A stretch of 45,320 nucleotides of DNA from Fidelibacterota bacterium (GTDB taxonomy: Bacteria; Fidelibacterota; UBA2242): NCBI GenBank assembly GCA_030603165.1, contig JAUVYH010000004.1, forward strand, positions 1-45,320, in the 5' to 3' direction. The notes under the pieces were generated by a model. That model did not search any database. It was not told the DNA's origin and saw nothing but the letters and a program-made list of their open reading frames with translations. Position numbers and translations under genes: made by a program. Within the stretch, counting starts at the first letter, position 1; every line of letters begins with the position of its first letter. Shown here piece after piece: positions 36,167 to 45,320 of the stretch.

Positions 36167-37384
36167 CTACTTTCCAATTTCAAGTTTCAAGCCGGGAACG
36201 GCTACACATTTAATCAATATACGCATTACGGTTTTTTCGGATGGTTTGCTTTCTAACAGCAGCAATTTTCCGTGGTGATATTCTTTAATGATCCGCATTG
36301 TCAGACTGAGTCCAAGTCCCCAGCCGCGTTTCTTGGTGCTGTAACCCGGACGAAAAATGTTTTTCCGGTCTTTAGAAGGAATGCCTTTTCCATTATCGAT
36401 GATGTTAATGGCAATCCGTCGGTTGTTTTTTAGTAATTGCGTAGTAATCAATATTTTACCGTTTAGCTGTGAGACCGCATCCAATGCGTTCTTAATTAAA
36501 TTTTCGATAGCCCAGATGAACAGATCCCTGTTCATAACAGCCTGATATTCACCACCCGGTTGGAATGTGATAGATACGCCGGGTCCCAACTGGGGTAATC
36601 GACGGCGATAGTAATCGACGGCTTCCTGTATTACCGGGTTAAGGGGCGTGACTTTTAAATTTGGTGTAGAACCGATTCTACTAAAGCGGTTAGTCACTTT
36701 TTCGAGCCGCTTAATATCTTTGGTAAGTTCCTTGATGTAGTCGTTGTCCGGCGCCTCAGTTTTCAATAACTCAATCCAGCCCATAAGTGAAGTAAGAGGA
36801 GTTCCTAACTGATGGGCGGTTTCTTTCGCCATTCCGACCCAGATAGACCGTTTTTCACTGCTGCGAATCAATTGGAACGTGAGATAGCCGAGAAAAATGA
36901 ATAAGAAAACCACGGAAATTTCCACATACGGCAGCATCACTAATTGACGGATCAGATTTGTGTCCCCATAATGGATGTAACCCAAATTATAGTCATTGTA
37001 TATGAGAGGGATCGGATCATTAGCGGAGTCCATTCTTTTCATCATTTTTTCAAGAATGATCCGGGTATCGTCGGTTAATTCGATTTCTTCGATATCGACA
37101 TTACGCCAGGCTGTTGGTGTTTTAGTTGTATCAGCGGAAATGATCATTGGGATTGAGGATTTACGGATGATCTGATCAAAGATAAAACTGAAATCCTGAT
37201 TGCTTTCTTCGGCAGCTGCCTGAACATATACGGTGGCATAAAACCGCATCATGTTGGTCAAATCTTCTCGCAATTTATTGACGATATTTTGGGAATACCT
37301 CAACAAGGAGAAAATCAGAACAATTGCCAGGACTAACAGTAAACGCTTTATGTTGCTTGAGTGACGGTAAATGGATATTTTCAT
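36167..37384 (-). CDS. Sensor histidine kinase
   Basis: A membrane-bound histidine kinase, about 405 residues. Two helices (about 14-30 and 152-172) enclose a periplasmic sensor region. The phosphoacceptor is H193 (KETAHQLGTPL), the N box NLIKNALDA 297-305, G1 DNGKGIP 332-338 and G2 GWGLGLSL 356-363 (numbering from the upstream ATG at 37390). The start at 37384 is preferred because GGAG lies 8 bases before it but only 2 before 37390. No response regulator is adjacent. It follows the polysaccharide genes on the same strand. Confidence 0.9.
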   Translation of the reverse strand: MKISIYRHSSNIKRLLLVLAIVLIFSLLRYSQNIVNKLREDLTNMMRFYATVYVQAAAEESNQDFSFIFDQIIRKSSIPMIISADTTKTPTAWRNVDIEEIELTDDTRIILEKMMKRMDSANDPIPLIYNDYNLGYIHYGDTNLIRQLVMLPYVEISVVFLFIFLGYLTFQLIRSSEKRSIWVGMAKETAHQLGTPLTSLMGWIELLKTEAPDNDYIKELTKDIKRLEKVTNRFSRIGSTPNLKVTPLNPVIQEAVDYYRRRLPQLGPGVSITFQPGGEYQAVMNRDLFIWAIENLIKNALDAVSQLNGKILITTQLLKNNRRIAINIIDNGKGIPSKDRKNIFRPGYSTKKRGWGLGLSLTMRIIKEYHHGKLLLLESKPSEKTVMRILIKCVAVPGLKLEIGK

Positions 37385-37417
37385 GGGCATATCTCCATGT
37401 GTGCAATTTTATACGGA

Positions 37418-39925
37418 TTAATGCTTTTTTATAAATGCTAATTTAGATCTATATTTATAAACCAGACTACATACAATTAAAATCCACATCAGATAAGTAA
37501 AAACGGAAGATACGACAGCAGCCCGATGATAACTTTTCGGTTTAAATTCAAATGTAACTATATGCTTTCCGGCTACTATTTCTATGCCTCTAAGAACATG
37601 GTTCACCTGGTATATGTGCACGGGTTTGGAATCAATCGCTGCCGTCCAGCCTTTTGGATAATAGGCTTCGGATAATACCATAAAGGCTTTTTCATTATTT
37701 TCAACCTGAAGTGAAATATGGTTAGGGGTATATTCTATAATTTTGACTGTGCCGGAGATGTCGTAAACAGTATTCGTATCGATATCTTCTATCGTCAATG
37801 CAAATTCATCCGGTTTGAATTCGTTACTGTTCATAAACCGAACAACATCTTTTTCATCGTCAAACTTTTCCACCGATTTTATAAAAAATGCACGTGGCAA
37901 GGCGTTTTCATTTTTATATAAAATTGTTTTCTGAGACCGACTTATCTCGAGGGGAATTAATCCTTCAGCCTGAATATTTCCCGGTGCGACAATATATTTG
38001 GCATTGAGCATATTGATTATATTCCAGTTGAGAAAATTCGCCGGATCATCTTTCCGGTACAGATTATTGTCAATAATATCCTGAATAAGTTGCGGTTTAA
38101 TGGCAGAATAACCACCGACAATCTGATGACGGTAAGCCAGGTCATTACTCTGGAATAATTGTCCAAGTCCCAGCACCCGGTGATATTCGGGATCGGCGGA
38201 AATAATTTTATCAAATTTTGTTTCTTTAAAATAATTTCGTTCGACACTTTTTGGATTTACCAATCGCGCCGTGCTAATAAATCTCCAGGAAACGCTAATC
38301 ATATCAACGGCAATTAGCAAGAAAATGCCTAAAATCAACAGGTCTTTATTTATTTTCTTCTTATAATGAGTGATTAGTAACGCAACGAAAGCCGCGATAA
38401 AACCCAGCATCCTGATTGTATCCATCCGCATAAATTCAAGGCGAACTTGCCTTAGTAAATCCAGTACCTGTGGATTAGAAGCAAACCGAGCATCTTTTGG
38501 CGAAGTGTATGAGAGGATATTCGGCAGCAGTAACGGCACAAGCCCTAATAAAGCGAAAAACCCTGAAATGTAGAAAAGTGTTTTAAATCTATTTTCATCC
38601 AAGCGCTCAATTATTGACCGTAGTCCAAACATTGCCAGAATAATTGCTATGAATGAGATTAAAACTAAGATCATCATCGGCACGCGAAACTTGCTGAAGT
38701 AGGGCAGATAATAGAACAGCAATTTATAGAGCGGCGGAAAATGGCGTCCAAAGGAGAGCAAAATGGAAAACAGCAGAAGTACAGACAAGCTGATCACAAG
38801 TCCGTTTTTACGGTTGTACCAGATGCCGGCTATTGCCAGAATCACTATCAAAATACCGAGATACTCCGATGATTGAGTGAACGGCATATCACCCCAGTAG
38901 GTCGGCAATTGCCTGTTGCGGAACTGCGGAACGGATTTACCGTTATACATTTCCGATGAAGTTCCACCAAGGAATCTGGGGGAAATGAGTGTCATCAATT
39001 CTTTGAGCGAAACTGACCATTGGGTGGCGTATTCAAAAGTTACCCCGCCGGATTTTTTCACCTCTGCCTGTCCTGGTTTGCTTTCCTGCAATTCTATTGC
39101 ATTGCCGCCGCGCGTGGAATAGGGAGTGTATTCATGAGTGACAAATAGTGGTTGGGCAGACATAAAAACAGCAAGTATCAACCCAGTAGCAAATAATCCC
39201 AACGATTTAAATATTTTCCCCGATTCTTTATTTTTTATCCATTCAATAATCTTCATGATTCCGATCGCCGCCATTGCCAGCAAGGCATAGAATATTATCT
39301 GGTAATGCTGAGTGCGCAGTTGCAAAGAGAAGGCTAAAGCGAATACGAGCAGAGAAAAGAAATTTATCTTATTGACAAAATAGGCAAAACCGAGCACAAC
39401 CCAGGGCAGCGCCATTATTGCCCTGACTTTTACATTGTGACCGACAATGATCAGCGCCTGAAAGTGAGGCAGAAAGAGAAAGGCGACTGCTCCGGTCAAC
39501 GCAAAATACCAGGGAAAACCGAGATAAAGGATTAAACAGAAGATGCCGATAGCGCCGAGCAGCAGCCAGCCCACGCGCCAATCGAGCAAGGGATTCAACC
39601 AGCTAATCAGTTTATCAATATGAAAAGTCTTGTTGGAAAGCCGATGATAGGTGGCTACGCCGCCGAAGATATTAGGATTCCACAACGCCCGCTTGCCGGT
39701 TTGCTTCTGATATTCCGTAATTTGATGAGTTGAGCCGATAGATCCTATTCTGTCACCGCCGGTCGGTTCAAGTTTATCAAAAACGTAGGGCTTGTAGAAA
39801 ATAAGTAGAGTAAGTAAGATAAAAACAGCGCTGAAAATACAGCCGTTCTTTAAACTGATTTTGTCTAATAGTGACGCTTTTTCCTGACTTATCTTTTCTT
39901 TTGAGATTCGCTTTTTTTTGCTCAT
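37418..39925 (-). CDS. YfhO-family membrane protein
   Basis: An 835-residue polytopic membrane protein with about a dozen helices in the first 560 residues and a soluble C-terminal domain (about 570-810), then a final helix. The pattern (early KLEPTGGDRIGS loop; late ENEKAFMVLSEAYYPKGWTA and IEIVAGKHIVTFEFKP) fits the YfhO/GT-C-like family, implicated in glycosylation of lipoteichoic acids and other surface polymers. Here it probably modifies or transfers sugar to a surface glycan. It begins 2 bases after the wzx stop. Confidence 0.82.
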   Translation of the reverse strand: MSKKKRISKEKISQEKASLLDKISLKNGCIFSAVFILLTLLIFYKPYVFDKLEPTGGDRIGSIGSTHQITEYQKQTGKRALWNPNIFGGVATYHRLSNKTFHIDKLISWLNPLLDWRVGWLLLGAIGIFCLILYLGFPWYFALTGAVAFLFLPHFQALIIVGHNVKVRAIMALPWVVLGFAYFVNKINFFSLLVFALAFSLQLRTQHYQIIFYALLAMAAIGIMKIIEWIKNKESGKIFKSLGLFATGLILAVFMSAQPLFVTHEYTPYSTRGGNAIELQESKPGQAEVKKSGGVTFEYATQWSVSLKELMTLISPRFLGGTSSEMYNGKSVPQFRNRQLPTYWGDMPFTQSSEYLGILIVILAIAGIWYNRKNGLVISLSVLLLFSILLSFGRHFPPLYKLLFYYLPYFSKFRVPMMILVLISFIAIILAMFGLRSIIERLDENRFKTLFYISGFFALLGLVPLLLPNILSYTSPKDARFASNPQVLDLLRQVRLEFMRMDTIRMLGFIAAFVALLITHYKKKINKDLLILGIFLLIAVDMISVSWRFISTARLVNPKSVERNYFKETKFDKIISADPEYHRVLGLGQLFQSNDLAYRHQIVGGYSAIKPQLIQDIIDNNLYRKDDPANFLNWNIINMLNAKYIVAPGNIQAEGLIPLEISRSQKTILYKNENALPRAFFIKSVEKFDDEKDVVRFMNSNEFKPDEFALTIEDIDTNTVYDISGTVKIIEYTPNHISLQVENNEKAFMVLSEAYYPKGWTAAIDSKPVHIYQVNHVLRGIEIVAGKHIVTFEFKPKSYHRAAVVSSVFTYLMWILIVCSLVYKYRSKLAFIKKH

Positions 39926-39927
39926 TT

Positions 39928-41394
39928 CTACCGTCCATATTTAACAATTTTAAAAAACATCTTTTTTATGGTATCTATTTCAATCTCTTCATAAAATTTC
40001 AGAAAATATAAAATAAAAGGGAACGAAATAAGAATAAGAATTTTCATGGTGATATTCATTATTAGTTTCATATCCTGAAATAAATATGGGATAAAATACA
40101 ATGCAATAGACAAAAGTAATAGATTCAGTATCTTCCGGTTTTCAAAAGGAATTTTATAAAATCTATTCGATACTATCTGCGTGATAATATATAATGCGAT
40201 AAAGGCAATCAAAGTGGCTATTGCTGCGCCCATCATGCCGTATTGGGGTATCAGCAGAAAGTTTAAGCCAATATTTAACAACAGGGCAAAGATTGTATTG
40301 TAAGCGATAAACCGGGTTTTGCCGGTAAGGTACATCCCGAGAGAAGTTACAGATTTACCGCCGCTAAATACATAGGCTAAAACAATCACCGGCACGACGG
40401 TGTATGCCGCCCAGTAGTCCGGATTTAAGGCTAATAATTTTATCACTTCCTTGCTGAACAGTGAAAGCCCCAGCCCGGCCCAACACAGCACAAACATAAA
40501 ATAGGTCAGCATCTTACTGTAATAACGTCTGTCGCCCTTTTGCCCGTATATTTTATAGGCAGAAGGTAATAGCCCTAGCGTAAATGACTGAATAAAAAAC
40601 ATGTTTAAAACACCAGCTACTTTGTAACCGAGATTGTAAAGCCCAACCTCTTTATAATCAACAAGCAGTTTTAGGATATACCTATCGCCCATATTTAACA
40701 ACATACTAGCCAATGAAGCAAATATTAATGGAAATCCAAAAATAAGTGCAGCTTTAAGAATATTTGAATCATATTTTGGAATCATTTCAGAAATCATTTT
40801 TGGAAATAGAATAAGAAATAATAAACCATCTCCAATGAGATATGAATATAAAATTCCTTTTACGCCTATCTTTGCAAAAGCGACAAAATATATATTGAAC
40901 CCTAATATAATGATAAATTTAATTGTATTTGCAATCGCATAGAATACAGACTTTTCGTTGGCACGGAGCACACTAAGAAAAAGGTTGTTTATAATTCGTA
41001 AGAAGATTATCACGAAACATAACCTGAAATAGATAGCAAAATCGGTTGGTTTTGAAAATAGCGAGGATAGTTTTGATGTACAGCTTTGCCCAACTATATT
41101 AACCAACAAGCCAATGGCAAACAGAAAAATAAATATAGTAAATAGGGTTGATTTTCTTCTTTCTTTATATCCCTCCAAATTATGAAATCTTAAAAATGCG
41201 TGTGACTGACCTAAAATCAATACCTGGGTTAGAATCATTATTGTTATTTCTAAAATCCCCAGTACGCCGTATTCAGCAACAGTAATATGTGTTGTATATA
41301 ATGGTAAAAGGACAATACCAATTAGTTTTGTCGCAATATTGCCGAGGCTGTAGATAAAAGAATGTTTGAGTGTGTTTTTAATTTTGCTTAGCAT
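39928..41394 (-). CDS. wzx: Wzx-type polysaccharide flippase
   Basis: A 488-residue MOP-superfamily flippase with about 12-14 membrane helices and an N-terminal YSLGNIATKLIGIVLLPLYT, typical of Wzx/RfbX. It would flip undecaprenyl-linked oligosaccharide units across the inner membrane. Base composition changes inside the gene: a 60-base sample near 40381 is about 48% GC, one near 40861 about 27%. The N-terminal half and the genes to the right share the AT-rich composition. Confidence 0.88.
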   Translation of the reverse strand: MLSKIKNTLKHSFIYSLGNIATKLIGIVLLPLYTTHITVAEYGVLGILEITIMILTQVLILGQSHAFLRFHNLEGYKERRKSTLFTIFIFLFAIGLLVNIVGQSCTSKLSSLFSKPTDFAIYFRLCFVIIFLRIINNLFLSVLRANEKSVFYAIANTIKFIIILGFNIYFVAFAKIGVKGILYSYLIGDGLLFLILFPKMISEMIPKYDSNILKAALIFGFPLIFASLASMLLNMGDRYILKLLVDYKEVGLYNLGYKVAGVLNMFFIQSFTLGLLPSAYKIYGQKGDRRYYSKMLTYFMFVLCWAGLGLSLFSKEVIKLLALNPDYWAAYTVVPVIVLAYVFSGGKSVTSLGMYLTGKTRFIAYNTIFALLLNIGLNFLLIPQYGMMGAAIATLIAFIALYIITQIVSNRFYKIPFENRKILNLLLLSIALYFIPYLFQDMKLIMNITMKILILISFPFILYFLKFYEEIEIDTIKKMFFKIVKYGR

Positions 41395-41425
41395 TTTCTA
41401 ATAGAATTATTTGAAATACTTAAAT

Positions 41426-42640
41426 TCATAAACCTACAATTTTTATTATCTCTTCATACACTCTTTTTGAATTATGATTATCACCAAACTTGTGAAATAT
41501 TCTTTTTACAGAATTTCTTTTTTCTTCATATAGTCTGCAATTTTTAACATAATTCGATATTGCACTAAACAAATTCTCTGGTTTGTTGACTATTTTGCCA
41601 CACGCAACCTCGTCGTATTTATAGAAAAACCCCCTTTCAGAATAGTAATCTTCAAAATCAAATGGATAAAATATAATTGGTCTATTTAAATGTAAAAAAT
41701 CAATAAAAACACTAGAATAATCGGTAATCAGAATATCGGTAACACAAAGTAGTTCCTGGGTATCACAAGGTATATTCGACAGGTTTTTATAGTTGGGATG
41801 ACGAAAAAAAACTTTATCCGCGGACAACCTTTCATGGTAGTGGCTTTTTTCTATAATTAAGATATTGGGATGTTTTTGAAAAAACTCCTTTATCATTCTC
41901 TGGGTATCAAAAAATATAGAATGATATTTTTTAATTCTATCTCTAAATGTAGGAAGGTAGGAAACTATAATATATTTTTCATATTTATCTAGTCCCATTC
42001 TTCTTAACAATGCTTTTCTGTCGATTTTACTATAAAAAATATCTTCTCTTGGTTGACCGGTTATTTTAATATTAGGACATTTAAAACTGCTATACATATC
42101 TCCTTTTGTTGATTCGGAAGTTGCTATAAGCAAATCAATCATCTTTCCATCAATCTTGGATGAAGTGAGCTTTGAAACTACTTTTCTCTCTATGCGCCGC
42201 AATGGCGAATAATTTGTAACTTTTCTCCTATCTAAAGTCATTTTTTTTAGAGGCATTCCATGCCAAAGATTTACAATCTTTGCATTATGCAAAGAATAAT
42301 GAATAACATCATCAATTCCTGTATTGTAAATATACACTTTACCGATTAAGCCATAGTATAAAGCTTGCAAGGTATTCTGAAAATAAACAATACCACCTAT
42401 GTTTTTTATCTGACTATATACATCCTTTTTTTTTGTCATCCAAATAGGAATAATATTACTATGATTATCTTTTATGTAGAGATAAAGATATTTGGGATTA
42501 CCCATAAATAGATCACCATGCCAGGCACCAAAAATCCAAATATTTTCTCTTTTGGGGACAAAATGCCCCCAAATTTGAAGCACATTGTAGGTAACAAATT
42601 TTAAAATTTTTTCTTTTATTTGTCTTTTTTTTATATCCAT
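41426..42640 (-). CDS. CDP-glycerol glycerophosphotransferase-family protein
   Basis: A 404-residue protein of the TagB/TagF family. Visible segments are WIFGAWHGDLFMGNPKYL, LWHGMPLKKMTLDRR, TGQPREDIF, YLPTFRD, and the conserved ITDYSSVFIDFLHLNRPIIF. These enzymes transfer glycerol-phosphate or ribitol-phosphate from CDP donors to a polymer. In a Gram-negative context this suggests a phosphoglycerol- or polyol-phosphate-containing capsule or O-antigen. No CDP-glycerol synthesis gene is visible in the window. Strongly AT-rich. Confidence 0.9.
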   Translation of the reverse strand: MDIKKRQIKEKILKFVTYNVLQIWGHFVPKRENIWIFGAWHGDLFMGNPKYLYLYIKDNHSNIIPIWMTKKKDVYSQIKNIGGIVYFQNTLQALYYGLIGKVYIYNTGIDDVIHYSLHNAKIVNLWHGMPLKKMTLDRRKVTNYSPLRRIERKVVSKLTSSKIDGKMIDLLIATSESTKGDMYSSFKCPNIKITGQPREDIFYSKIDRKALLRRMGLDKYEKYIIVSYLPTFRDRIKKYHSIFFDTQRMIKEFFQKHPNILIIEKSHYHERLSADKVFFRHPNYKNLSNIPCDTQELLCVTDILITDYSSVFIDFLHLNRPIIFYPFDFEDYYSERGFFYKYDEVACGKIVNKPENLFSAISNYVKNCRLYEEKRNSVKRIFHKFGDNHNSKRVYEEIIKIVGL

Positions 42641-42704
42641 CTTAATACAAAAACTTATAAATATTAGTATGCATGTTATTTTTTTTATTCAGATTTTTCA
42701 TTTG

Positions 42705-43835
42705 CTAATATCTCTCTGTCATTTTATTAAGTACTTCAAGAATATTTTTACTTGCCTTTCCAATGCCATAAGGATTATTTACAGCACTCATTTTTCTATA
42801 CATGTTCAAATCATTTAATAACATTAGTGTATTATCAATGATATTATCTTTATCTGTTCCGACAAGTTTTGCTGTACCGGCTTCTATACCTTCTGGTCGT
42901 TCTGTAACATTTCTCATTACTAATACCGGTTTTCCTAATGAAGGTGCTTCTTCTTGAATTCCACCGGAATCTGTCAATATTAAATAACATTTATTCATCA
43001 GAAACACAAGTTTATCATATGCAAGAGGTTTAATTAGGTGAATATTTTCTATGTTACTTAAAATATTATATAGAGGTTTTTGAACATTTGGATTAAGATG
43101 CACGGGATAAACAATATCAAGATCTTCTCTGGCTATTACTTTCAAGGCTTCACATATTTGTTGAAAGCCTTTCCCAAAATTTTCTCTCCTGTGACCTGTT
43201 ACCAAGATAACTCTTTTATCAAATTTAATCCCTTTTTGACGAAAGTATTTTAAATATATATCTTTACTTTGCCCGACAATTTGTAATGTTAAAAACAATG
43301 CATCAATAACAGTATTTCCTGTTACCCAAATATTTTTTTTATTAATTCCTTCGCGTAGTAAATTATTTTTCGCCTGTTTTGTTGGTGCAAAATGGAAATT
43401 GCACAGATGAGAAGTGACTATTCTGTTTATCTCTTCCGGAAAAGGACTATATTTCTCGTAGGATCTTAATCCTGCTTCAACATGAGCAATCTTTATTCGT
43501 TGGTAAAAAGCTGCCAGTGATGCTGCCATAACGGTAGTAGTATCTCCTTGAACAAAAATAATATCCGGGGAGCTTTTTTTATAGATTGCACCCAATTTTT
43601 CAATAGCTTTTGCTGTCAAATATTCTAATGTCTGATTATTTTTCATTAAATCTAAATCATAATCCGGCTGAAGATCAAACAGTTGGAGAACTTGCCTCAA
43701 CATCGATTTATGCTGTGAAGTAATACATATTTCCGTTATAAACTTATCCTGATTTTCTTGAAATATTTTAATAACCGGTGCGAGTTTTATAGCCTCCGGA
43801 CGTGTACCAAATACAAATAAGACTTTAGTTTTCAT
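42705..43835 (-). CDS. wecB: UDP-N-acetylglucosamine 2-epimerase
   Basis: A 376-residue non-hydrolysing epimerase converting UDP-GlcNAc to UDP-ManNAc. It has FGTRPEAIKLAPVI at the N-terminus, the catalytic-site VEAGLRS, the FHFAPT segment, VTGHRRENFG, and LTDSGGIQEEAPSLGKPVL near the C-terminus. It indicates a ManNAc-containing surface glycan. The start overlaps the end of the glycosyltransferase gene by 11 bases. Full length. Confidence 0.95.
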   Translation of the reverse strand: MKTKVLFVFGTRPEAIKLAPVIKIFQENQDKFITEICITSQHKSMLRQVLQLFDLQPDYDLDLMKNNQTLEYLTAKAIEKLGAIYKKSSPDIIFVQGDTTTVMAASLAAFYQRIKIAHVEAGLRSYEKYSPFPEEINRIVTSHLCNFHFAPTKQAKNNLLREGINKKNIWVTGNTVIDALFLTLQIVGQSKDIYLKYFRQKGIKFDKRVILVTGHRRENFGKGFQQICEALKVIAREDLDIVYPVHLNPNVQKPLYNILSNIENIHLIKPLAYDKLVFLMNKCYLILTDSGGIQEEAPSLGKPVLVMRNVTERPEGIEAGTAKLVGTDKDNIIDNTLMLLNDLNMYRKMSAVNNPYGIGKASKNILEVLNKMTERY

Positions 43836-44955
43836 TGTATTTCTTTATTGCCCTTTCAAATATTTCAATTTCCTTATCGGTTACTATTTTTTTCGAGCAT
43901 ATATTTTTAATATGCTCGGAAGCATTGTGAGACATTTTGATAAATTGTTGGGGGTTGGAAACTAGTTTCAAAACAGCCTTTCGCAATTCCAAAGGATTAT
44001 CATGGGGAACAAGATAGCCATCAATTCCATCCCTAACAAATTCCGGTATCCCGCCAACATTTGTGGCAATTACCGGCAAGCCACATGACATAGCCTCACA
44101 CATCGCTAATCCCTGAGCCTCAACTCTGCTTGGCGCTATAAAAAAGCCATAATTGTTGTATAAATCTGGAATTTTATTATGTTCAATTGATTTATTAACA
44201 ATCATAGTATTTGAACGAATTTTCTTTACAAGTCGAACAAACTTATTTATAAATCTTCCCTGCCCATAAAGATGTAAACTTGCTTGATCAACATTCACAA
44301 ACGCCTTAATTGCAACATCTAATCCATATTTTGTATTGTCAAAACTTCTTAATGATATTGCCTGATAAATATTTTCAGGAGGTTTATAACTAAACAAGTT
44401 CGTATCGACTGGATTAGGAATAATAACCGCATTCCTGTATTTTTTTAAAGAATTCTTTTCTGCGCTTTTCAGCATCCATTTAGATACAAAGACAGAATAT
44501 TCAACACGACTTAGAAATTTTCTTACTTTGCAAATTTGGTATAACTCCCTGGGAATTAAAACCAGCCTTTTCTTGATATAATCAAATATATTCTTGGACG
44601 GTCCTAATCTGAACTTCCATAGAATTTCATGTCCGTGAATCCAGGCAACTTTCGGAATATTAATGTCTTGAATCATTGATATAATTTTATATTTTGGAAA
44701 ATGTACCGCCAACACATCCGGGGCAAAAGATTTTATTGATTCTTTCAGCAACTTGGAAGGTTGTTTTAATATTTTTATACCCTCAAAAACATATTCAACA
44801 TCTTCTTTAGAAATAACAAACACTCTAACTTCAAGACCTCTCTGAATATACAATTTGGCTCTAGCGTGAACAAAGGCATAGGAATATTTTTCTCTCGTCG
44901 AATATTCCGGACTGATAATTCCAACTTTAAATTTAGTATTCACCTGATAATCCAT
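43825..44955 (-). CDS. Glycosyltransferase, GT4-type
   Basis: A 376-residue GT-B fold enzyme. The donor-binding C-terminal half has the retaining GT4 signature APSRVEAQGLAMCEAMSCGLPVIATNVGG with the E-x7-E arrangement, followed by VRDGIDGYLVPHDN. The acceptor half begins VGIISPEYSTREKYSYAFVHAR. It probably adds one sugar of the surface oligosaccharide; donor and acceptor are unknown. It overlaps wecB by 11 bases. Confidence 0.9.
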   Translation of the reverse strand: MDYQVNTKFKVGIISPEYSTREKYSYAFVHARAKLYIQRGLEVRVFVISKEDVEYVFEGIKILKQPSKLLKESIKSFAPDVLAVHFPKYKIISMIQDINIPKVAWIHGHEILWKFRLGPSKNIFDYIKKRLVLIPRELYQICKVRKFLSRVEYSVFVSKWMLKSAEKNSLKKYRNAVIIPNPVDTNLFSYKPPENIYQAISLRSFDNTKYGLDVAIKAFVNVDQASLHLYGQGRFINKFVRLVKKIRSNTMIVNKSIEHNKIPDLYNNYGFFIAPSRVEAQGLAMCEAMSCGLPVIATNVGGIPEFVRDGIDGYLVPHDNPLELRKAVLKLVSNPQQFIKMSHNASEHIKNICSKKIVTDKEIEIFERAIKKYNEN

Positions 44956-44976
44956 AAAATTTGTTTACACGAATTT

Positions 44977-45096
44977 TTATTCACAAAAAACTTTTACAAG
45001 TTTCTTTGTCAGCTCTCTTCTATAATATTTCATTATCTCTTCTCTATGTACCTTTTGAGTTAAGCCTTTCTGCCGGTTTTTATATTGTCTTTTCAT
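44977..45096 (-). CDS. Possible small basic protein
   Basis: A 39-residue frame (MKRQYKNRQKGLTQKVHR...) that is strongly basic and ends 22 bases before the glycosyltransferase start. It has no known family and only a weak GGAAA upstream. It could be a leader peptide or chance. Confidence 0.2.
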   Translation of the reverse strand: MKRQYKNRQKGLTQKVHREEIMKYYRRELTKKLVKVFCE

Positions 45097-45129
45097 TTAT
45101 TTCCAACCATTTTTTCATATTCCGATAAA

Positions 45130-45320
45130 TCAGGATGATGCTACCAGTTTCCAGTATCCATTTCTTGGTGTGCCTTCCCATTTCAGCATTTTCTTTTCTG
45201 TCATTTTTCTCATATGATACTTAATTCCATCTTCGGTAAGACCCAGAACATTTCCCAGTTCCGCTTTTGATATTTTTTTATTTTGTTTAATTAATTCTAT
45301 TATTTGTTTTTCAATCTCAC
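45130..45320 (-). CDS. C-terminal winged helix of a truncated protein
   Basis: The window edge cuts this gene; only the last 62 codons are seen (reading from base 45318). They form a winged helix-turn-helix: KQIIELIKQNKKISKAELG, NVLGLTEDGIKYHMRKM, and GYWKLVASS at the end. The pattern closely resembles the C-terminal domain of AlbA_2/COG2865-type putative transcriptional regulators. The upstream part and start lie outside. Confidence 0.65.
   Translation of the reverse strand, partial: EIEKQIIELIKQNKKISKAELGNVLGLTEDGIKYHMRKMTEKKMLKWEGTPRNGYWKLVASS

Noticed and set aside
1-45320. CRISPR array, tRNA or rRNA genes, intact insertion sequence
   Set aside because: No regularly spaced direct repeats, tRNA T-loop consensus, rRNA core or transposase with terminal repeats was seen.

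Overview
The window looks like part of the chromosome of an uncultured Gram-negative bacterium of the Fibrobacterota-Chlorobiota-Bacteroidota (FCB) superphylum or a nearby candidate phylum (Cloacimonadota, Marinimicrobia, KSB1 and Calditrichota are possible; I cannot choose between them). The reasons are a bacterial V-type ATPase operon of the E-DUF2764-A-B-D-I-K type, a secreted subtilase ending in a YPNPFNP-type sorting tail, outer-membrane TolC and beta-barrel proteins, a YfhO-type membrane protein, and many short palindromic intergenic repeats. No rRNA, tRNA, CRISPR array or intact insertion sequence was seen.

Layout. 1-1548: a VapBC-like toxin-antitoxin pair followed by about 640 bases of gene-free DNA with hairpins and repeats. 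1549-8543 (minus strand): a seven-gene V-type ATPase operon with overlapping genes, closed by a clear intrinsic terminator; the rotor subunit carries the Na+-coordinating residues. 8846-10462: a B12-binding-type radical SAM protein. 10491-11234: an orphan predicted nuclease with an N-terminal HARE-type winged helix. 11425-18833 (minus strand): an efflux operon (Yip1 membrane protein, TolC, HlyD/MacA adaptor, an unknown Asp/Trp-rich envelope protein, MacB-type ATPase, two FtsX/MacB permeases). 18909-20333: a CCA-adding/poly(A) polymerase-type nucleotidyltransferase.

20362-22296 is the most interesting accessory block: a tightly overlapping three-gene unit (XRE regulator, ImmA/IrrE zinc peptidase, PIN-like protein), enclosed by two collinear direct repeats and driven from a promoter framed by an inverted repeat. 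It is followed by a DUF4143-type AAA ATPase (22512-23708) and a 1209-residue secreted subtilase (23795-27424).

27809-35823 (minus strand) is housekeeping: lipA, lipB, nfo, folE, nth, an HD hydrolase, a TIGR01212-type radical SAM protein, hisS and a PTS IIA domain protein. lipB has been lengthened by a dispersed repeat, and lipA stops inside a terminator-like palindrome. 36167-44955 (minus strand) is a surface-polysaccharide cluster (glycosyltransferase, WecB, CDP-glycerol-type transferase, Wzx flippase, YfhO) followed by a sensor histidine kinase. Its promoter-distal genes are ordinary in base composition, while the stretch from mid-wzx to the right end is much more AT-rich, suggesting replacement of part of the cluster. 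The right edge holds the C-terminal winged helix of a truncated regulator-like protein.
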